Shown: positions 61,198 to 64,000 of the stretch, in pieces
Numbering within the stretch: position 1 is the stretch's first letter
How the letters are laid out: each line of letters opens with the position of its first letter
Source of the DNA: CAVSUZ01 sp963795415
GTDB lineage: Bacteria; Pseudomonadota; Alphaproteobacteria; Acetobacterales; Acetobacteraceae
Assembly: GCA_963795415.1 (NCBI GenBank)
Contig: CAWCHQ010000001.1
Coordinates: 186,001-250,000, forward strand
Reading direction: 5' to 3'
Length of the DNA stretch: 64,000 nt
Program-made: the position numbers and the translations under genes
Notes under the pieces: generated by a model
The model's input: only the letters and a program-made list of their open reading frames with translations
What the model was told of the DNA's origin: nothing
Database searches by the model: none

Positions 61198-61516
61198 TGC
61201 GGTCCTCTCCCGGTCGAAGCTGGACCGCGCAGGAAGTATTGTCACGCGGCCGCGTCTAGCCGGCACCATCTGTGGCGGCGTTGAGAGGATCAGTCTAGCA
61301 GTTCGCTGCTGCCCACTTTCTGCGCAATCTGATCGCGTTACAACCTGGTCCGGATTCCCAAATTGGTCGCCGCCTGAGGGAGCAGTCTGTGCAAACACTG
61401 CCACACGCGCGTTAGACCGTTCAGTCGAGCCACTGGGGCGGGCGTTCGCCATGTAGCGAACAAATAAGCAACATCACGGTTTCGCAGGCAAGCAGATCGT
61501 GCAATCTGCGGGTTTT
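61198..61516. other. Intergenic region with no gene seen
   Basis: It separates the methyltransferase and the HGGxSTG gene. No ribosome-binding site with a convincing frame, no tRNA, no terminator-like structure that I can support. Confidence 0.45.
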
Positions 61517-61811
61517 TCAGCAAATTGCTCTCGCCTTGAGCGCCCGGACCAGTCCCCGCAATTGCCTCGCATCAGCTCCATAGTTTCCGTGCTTGGTCCT
61601 TGCCGCGCGCACCCTTTCCAACCCCTCCGCCGTCCGCGGCCCGGTGCTCGCTCCGCCGTGCATCCTGCACCTACCGTTCGGCATTGTCGGACATCGGCAC
61701 GCACGGGCGCCCGCTTCGTGTCTTTGTCCCGCAGCGCGGCGAGGCTTGGGCCAACGGCAGCGTCGCGTGCCAGTCTGGCAGGCGATCCATGGGGTTCTTC
61801 CTTTCTTTCAT
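61517..61811 (-). pseudogene. HGGxSTG-domain small protein, frameshifted
   Basis: NPMDRLPDWHATLPLAQASPRCGTKTRSG in one frame continues after a +1 shift near 61725 as CRCPTMPNGRCRMHGGASTGPRTAEGLERVRAARTKHGNYGADARQLRGLVRALKARAIC. The HGGASTGPRTAEGL motif is typical of a small protein family found often in Acetobacteraceae and on mobile elements. The N-terminal frame also fuses to the upstream gene. Function unknown. Confidence 0.72.
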
Positions 61812-62169
61812 CCTGTGCCCTCCCCCGGGCTTACCCGACGTGACGTTACCGACGATGGCCTGAGCGCCGGGCTGCACGGTCACGTGCTCCACGCGGACAA
61901 CTTGATTGCCGGCTTTCCCGCGCTTCCGATCCAGGGCGGCAACCATCTCGATCATGCCGCGGGCGAGACCGGCACCATCCTTTCGAAGGCGAGCGGCGGC
62001 ATCTCCGGGGCTGGTCAGGAATTATCGCTCGGCGAAAGCACTCCATAGCGCCCAGATGCATGGCGACTGCTTGTGCTGCAATCATTCCTTCGATTTCGTC
62101 AATCGGCTGGAATGATGCAACGGCGCTCACTGCCATCGAATAACGCTGGTGCCGCTGCTCCGTTGTCAT
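61812..62169 (-). pseudogene. Conserved hypothetical gene upstream of the HGGxSTG gene, frameshifted
   Basis: MTTEQRHQRYSMAVSAVASFQPIDEIEGMIAAQAVAMHLGAMECFRRAI is followed after a +1 shift near 62015 by LTSPGDAAARLRKDGAGLARGMIEMVAALDRKRGKAGNQVVRVEHVTVQPGAQAIVGNVTSG. The two halves form one typical family sequence (QRYTMAM.AVASF..IDEIEGM, VRVEHVTV..GAQAIVGNV) that normally precedes an HGGxSTG gene. The stop between the two genes is also lost. Confidence 0.72.
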
Positions 62170-62335
62170 GCCTGCGGAGCACCAGCACGTCGAGGCTACT
62201 GAGTTGAGAAGAACAATGTTGAAAGTGTGGAAATATCGTCTACGCCCAGGGGGCGGGAGTCGCCCCTGCGCATTCGAGTCAAAAGGCAGCGTGCAGGCCT
62301 TAAGATTGCGGCACCGACCCCCAAATCATGCCGCC

Positions 62336-62500
62336 ATGAGCACGCCCGAGAAATCGACGCTGGGGAACCTGTCCGAGCGTCTTGCGAAATGGTGGAATAG
62401 CCCGGCAGTGGGGCAAGCGAAGAAAACCGCTGCCCCTTATCTGGCAAGGGCACTTGCGAGAGTGAATGAGGCGCTCGCCAGGTTGAATGCCAAGAAGTAG
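62336..62500 (+). CDS. Small hypothetical protein (54 aa)
   Basis: STPEKSTLGNLSERLAKWWNSPAVGQAKKTAAPYLARALARVNEALARLNAKK, a basic helical protein. The ATG at 62336 is the best start; an ATG at 62328 gives only two codons. No clear ribosome-binding site. Possibly nucleic-acid binding; unknown family. Confidence 0.45.
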   Translation: MSTPEKSTLGNLSERLAKWWNSPAVGQAKKTAAPYLARALARVNEALARLNAKK

Positions 62501-62605
62501 CTCGATATGCTGGACCCGGTTCCCCGCGGAACCTCCCCAGCTTACAGCGAAACGGGAAGCACAGGCCGGCGTTTCCGTCGCAGCTTGCAGACAGGAGAGC
62601 GTCTC

Positions 62606-62878
62606 ATGAAATCCAGCGCGCTACTTGCAGCCGGTGCATTGGTGCTCGGCTTGGGTATGGGTTCAGCTTCAGCGGCGCAGATATATACTTCGCAAACTCA
62701 GCCGACCGGCAATCAGCCGGCGGCGCCCTCCCAAAAGCCGGCTCAACAAGCTACTACCGCGACGAGAACCGGTCAGAACGCGCCCGTTGATCTGTCTAAA
62801 GTCGGCAACGAACAGGCGGCCCCGTCACAAGCCCCGGCCTCCGAAGCGACCACGGCGGCGCGAAAGCAGAAACCCTGA
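62606..62878 (+). CDS. Small exported hypothetical protein
   Basis: A 90-residue protein with a signal peptide MKSSALLAAGALVLGLGMGSASA and a low-complexity mature part rich in Gln, Pro, Thr and Ala (QPAAPSQKPAQQATTATRTG). AGGAG lies 9 nt before the ATG. No family recognised. Confidence 0.6.
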   Translation: MKSSALLAAGALVLGLGMGSASAAQIYTSQTQPTGNQPAAPSQKPAQQATTATRTGQNAPVDLSKVGNEQAAPSQAPASEATTAARKQKP

Positions 62879-63355
62879 TCCGCGGCCAAGGTCTCCTCAC
62901 GGGATGGAAGCGCGGGCCCGACGTAAGAAGCCGCTTGTTCTTCAACGTTCGCGATCATCACCGTTCCGGCCAATCCGGACGTTGCCGATCTACATGACCG
63001 GATGCCCCTGATCCTCGAGGAAGGGGACTGGCCCGCGTGACTTGGCGAACCTCCGGGCTACCCGCGGGGGCTGCTTCGATCATCGCCGGCGGGAACGCTC
63101 GGGTGTGGCCTGTGGCGCGTGCGGCCAATTCGCCTCAGATGAACTTTATTAATCGGGAGAGATAGGCTCCAATAACTCCGCCCCGTTGTTCATCAACTAC
63201 ATGTGAGTCTGAACCGCCGGCGGTCGCCCGAATGCATTGCGACTGACGATCCTTTCTAGACCAATCTCGCCCGCACGCATCCTGTTGCAAAATTAAGCAG
63301 AGCGTATGAACTTGGAAGCACGCAGATGGCGCAAGATAATACGGCGGCGACTGCT
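62879..63355. other. Intergenic region with no gene seen
   Basis: No frame with a ribosome-binding site, no RNA gene and no strong repeat. The A/T content rises near 63290-63370, beside the end of the acetyltransferase gene. Confidence 0.45.
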
Positions 63356-63976
63356 TCACGGCAGGCATATGTCTGAGGTAAATGCTAGCGAATTCGAAAG
63401 ATGCTCATTGCCGTACGGCATGGAGTTTTCACACGATCTGCAAAATTTATGCACCGTGCTGCGTGCGACCCAGACCAGTCCCCGCCAGCCCTTGATGGTA
63501 TCGTAGTCTGCCGTGAAATCGCGAGACGGATCGCGGCGCAATTGCAATCGGCCCATGACTGCCTGTGACCTCAAATTGTCGGAGGAGGTATAGGCGATCA
63601 CCTCGACCAATCTGACGCGGGTGAAAGCGTCGTCCAGTGCCGCCCGTGCAGCTTCGGTGGCATACCCTTGACCCCAGGCGCGCCGCACCAAACGCCAGCC
63701 AATTTCGAAATGCAAACCGAGTGGATGGCACGGCCGCGAGGGCATAACGCCAGTGTAGCCGAGAAAAGCACCTTCTTTGCTTTCGACGGCCCAACGGCAA
63801 AAGCCATGTTGATGATATGTCGCCGCGTAGCGATCTAACTTTGTGTCGCTTTCTCTCCGACCGATTGGCCCGCCGTAATCATGCATCACCTCAGGGTCTG
63901 CGTGCATGGCAGCGAATGCGTCCCCGTCAGTTTGCCCCCAACAGCGAAGCCGAGTGCGCGGCGTTTCGATTTCCAT
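63356..63976 (-). CDS. GNAT family N-acetyltransferase (RimJ/RimL type)
   Basis: A 206-residue GNAT: TPRTRLRCWGQTDGDAFAAMHADPEV (RimJ/RimL opening), GYTGVMPS.., EIGWRLVRRAWGQGYATEAARAALDDAF (acetyl-CoA loop R/Q-x-x-G-x-G/A) and YTSSDNLRSQAVMGRLQL. The C-terminal 40 residues after GLVWVARST are not typical of the family and may be read-through into non-coding DNA. Acceptor unknown; usually an N-terminal amine or an antibiotic. Confidence 0.85.
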   Translation of the reverse strand: MEIETPRTRLRCWGQTDGDAFAAMHADPEVMHDYGGPIGRRESDTKLDRYAATYHQHGFCRWAVESKEGAFLGYTGVMPSRPCHPLGLHFEIGWRLVRRAWGQGYATEAARAALDDAFTRVRLVEVIAYTSSDNLRSQAVMGRLQLRRDPSRDFTADYDTIKGWRGLVWVARSTVHKFCRSCENSMPYGNEHLSNSLAFTSDICLP

Positions 63977-64000
63977 GCCGTATCCTGTATACGACCCTGC

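Overview
The window is GC-rich DNA from an alphaproteobacterium, most likely Acetobacteraceae or another Rhodospirillales member. The basis is the rpsM-rpsK-rpoA-rplQ order, the Hint-domain and PEP-CTERM proteins, and the family profile of the small hypothetical genes. No 16S or other species marker is present, so the genus is open.

Layout. 1-7.9 kb: a partial serine hydrolase, a mandelate-racemase-family enzyme, a gamma-glutamyltransferase, and a beta-propeller/ASH-domain protein with a Cys-rich, poly-acidic tail. 8.1-10.5 kb: the ribosomal/RNA polymerase operon on the minus strand. 10.9-14.9 kb: an exosortase-associated-type acyltransferase, an E1(ThiF)-nitroreductase fusion and a PEP-CTERM protein. 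14.9-19.1 kb: a VapBC-like pair, msrA and small metabolic genes. 19.1-19.9 kb: a repeat-rich gap with a 32-33 nt periodic array. 20-22.2 kb: a WecG/TagA-type glycosyltransferase overlapping an outer-membrane barrel gene, an exopolysaccharide-type pair. 22.5-36.2 kb: mixed chromosomal genes, including a decayed metalloprotease, a frameshifted KefB-type antiporter, an ArsR-AHSA1-DUF899-GST operon, a LivHM/substrate-binding ABC cluster and a second PEP-CTERM-like protein. 36.4-41.4 kb: polA with a duplicated 3' end bracketing a Uma2 gene and a toxin remnant, then a zinc-finger protein and a lipoprotein hydrolase.

41.4-58.6 kb is an integrated element of about 17.1 kb in a tRNA-Arg(CCG) gene. Its ends are a 47-bp perfect duplication of the tRNA 3' half, and it carries a tyrosine integrase at the right end and three copies of a 21-bp putative integrase arm site. 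Inside are excisionase-like proteins, a primase/SF3 helicase followed directly by a 24-bp perfect inverted repeat around A/T-rich DNA (candidate origin), a terminase-small-subunit-like DNA-binding protein, a terminase ATPase and a separate terminase nuclease, but no capsid, portal or tail genes. This gene set is that of a phage satellite or replicating island. Its cargo includes a three-gene unit with 4-nt overlaps: serine recombinase, HEPN-like protein, trypsin-like protease. The last two are the best candidate here for an undescribed defence module.

58.6-64 kb is a graveyard: an IS transposase tail, pieces of two N6-adenine methylases facing each other, a frameshifted methyltransferase and two frameshifted small genes, then small secreted proteins and an acetyltransferase.

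A recurrent feature is the single extra nucleotide. At least nine otherwise coherent reading frames are broken by a +1 shift, including the integrase and the terminase nuclease. Whether this is biology or sequence error decides several calls below.
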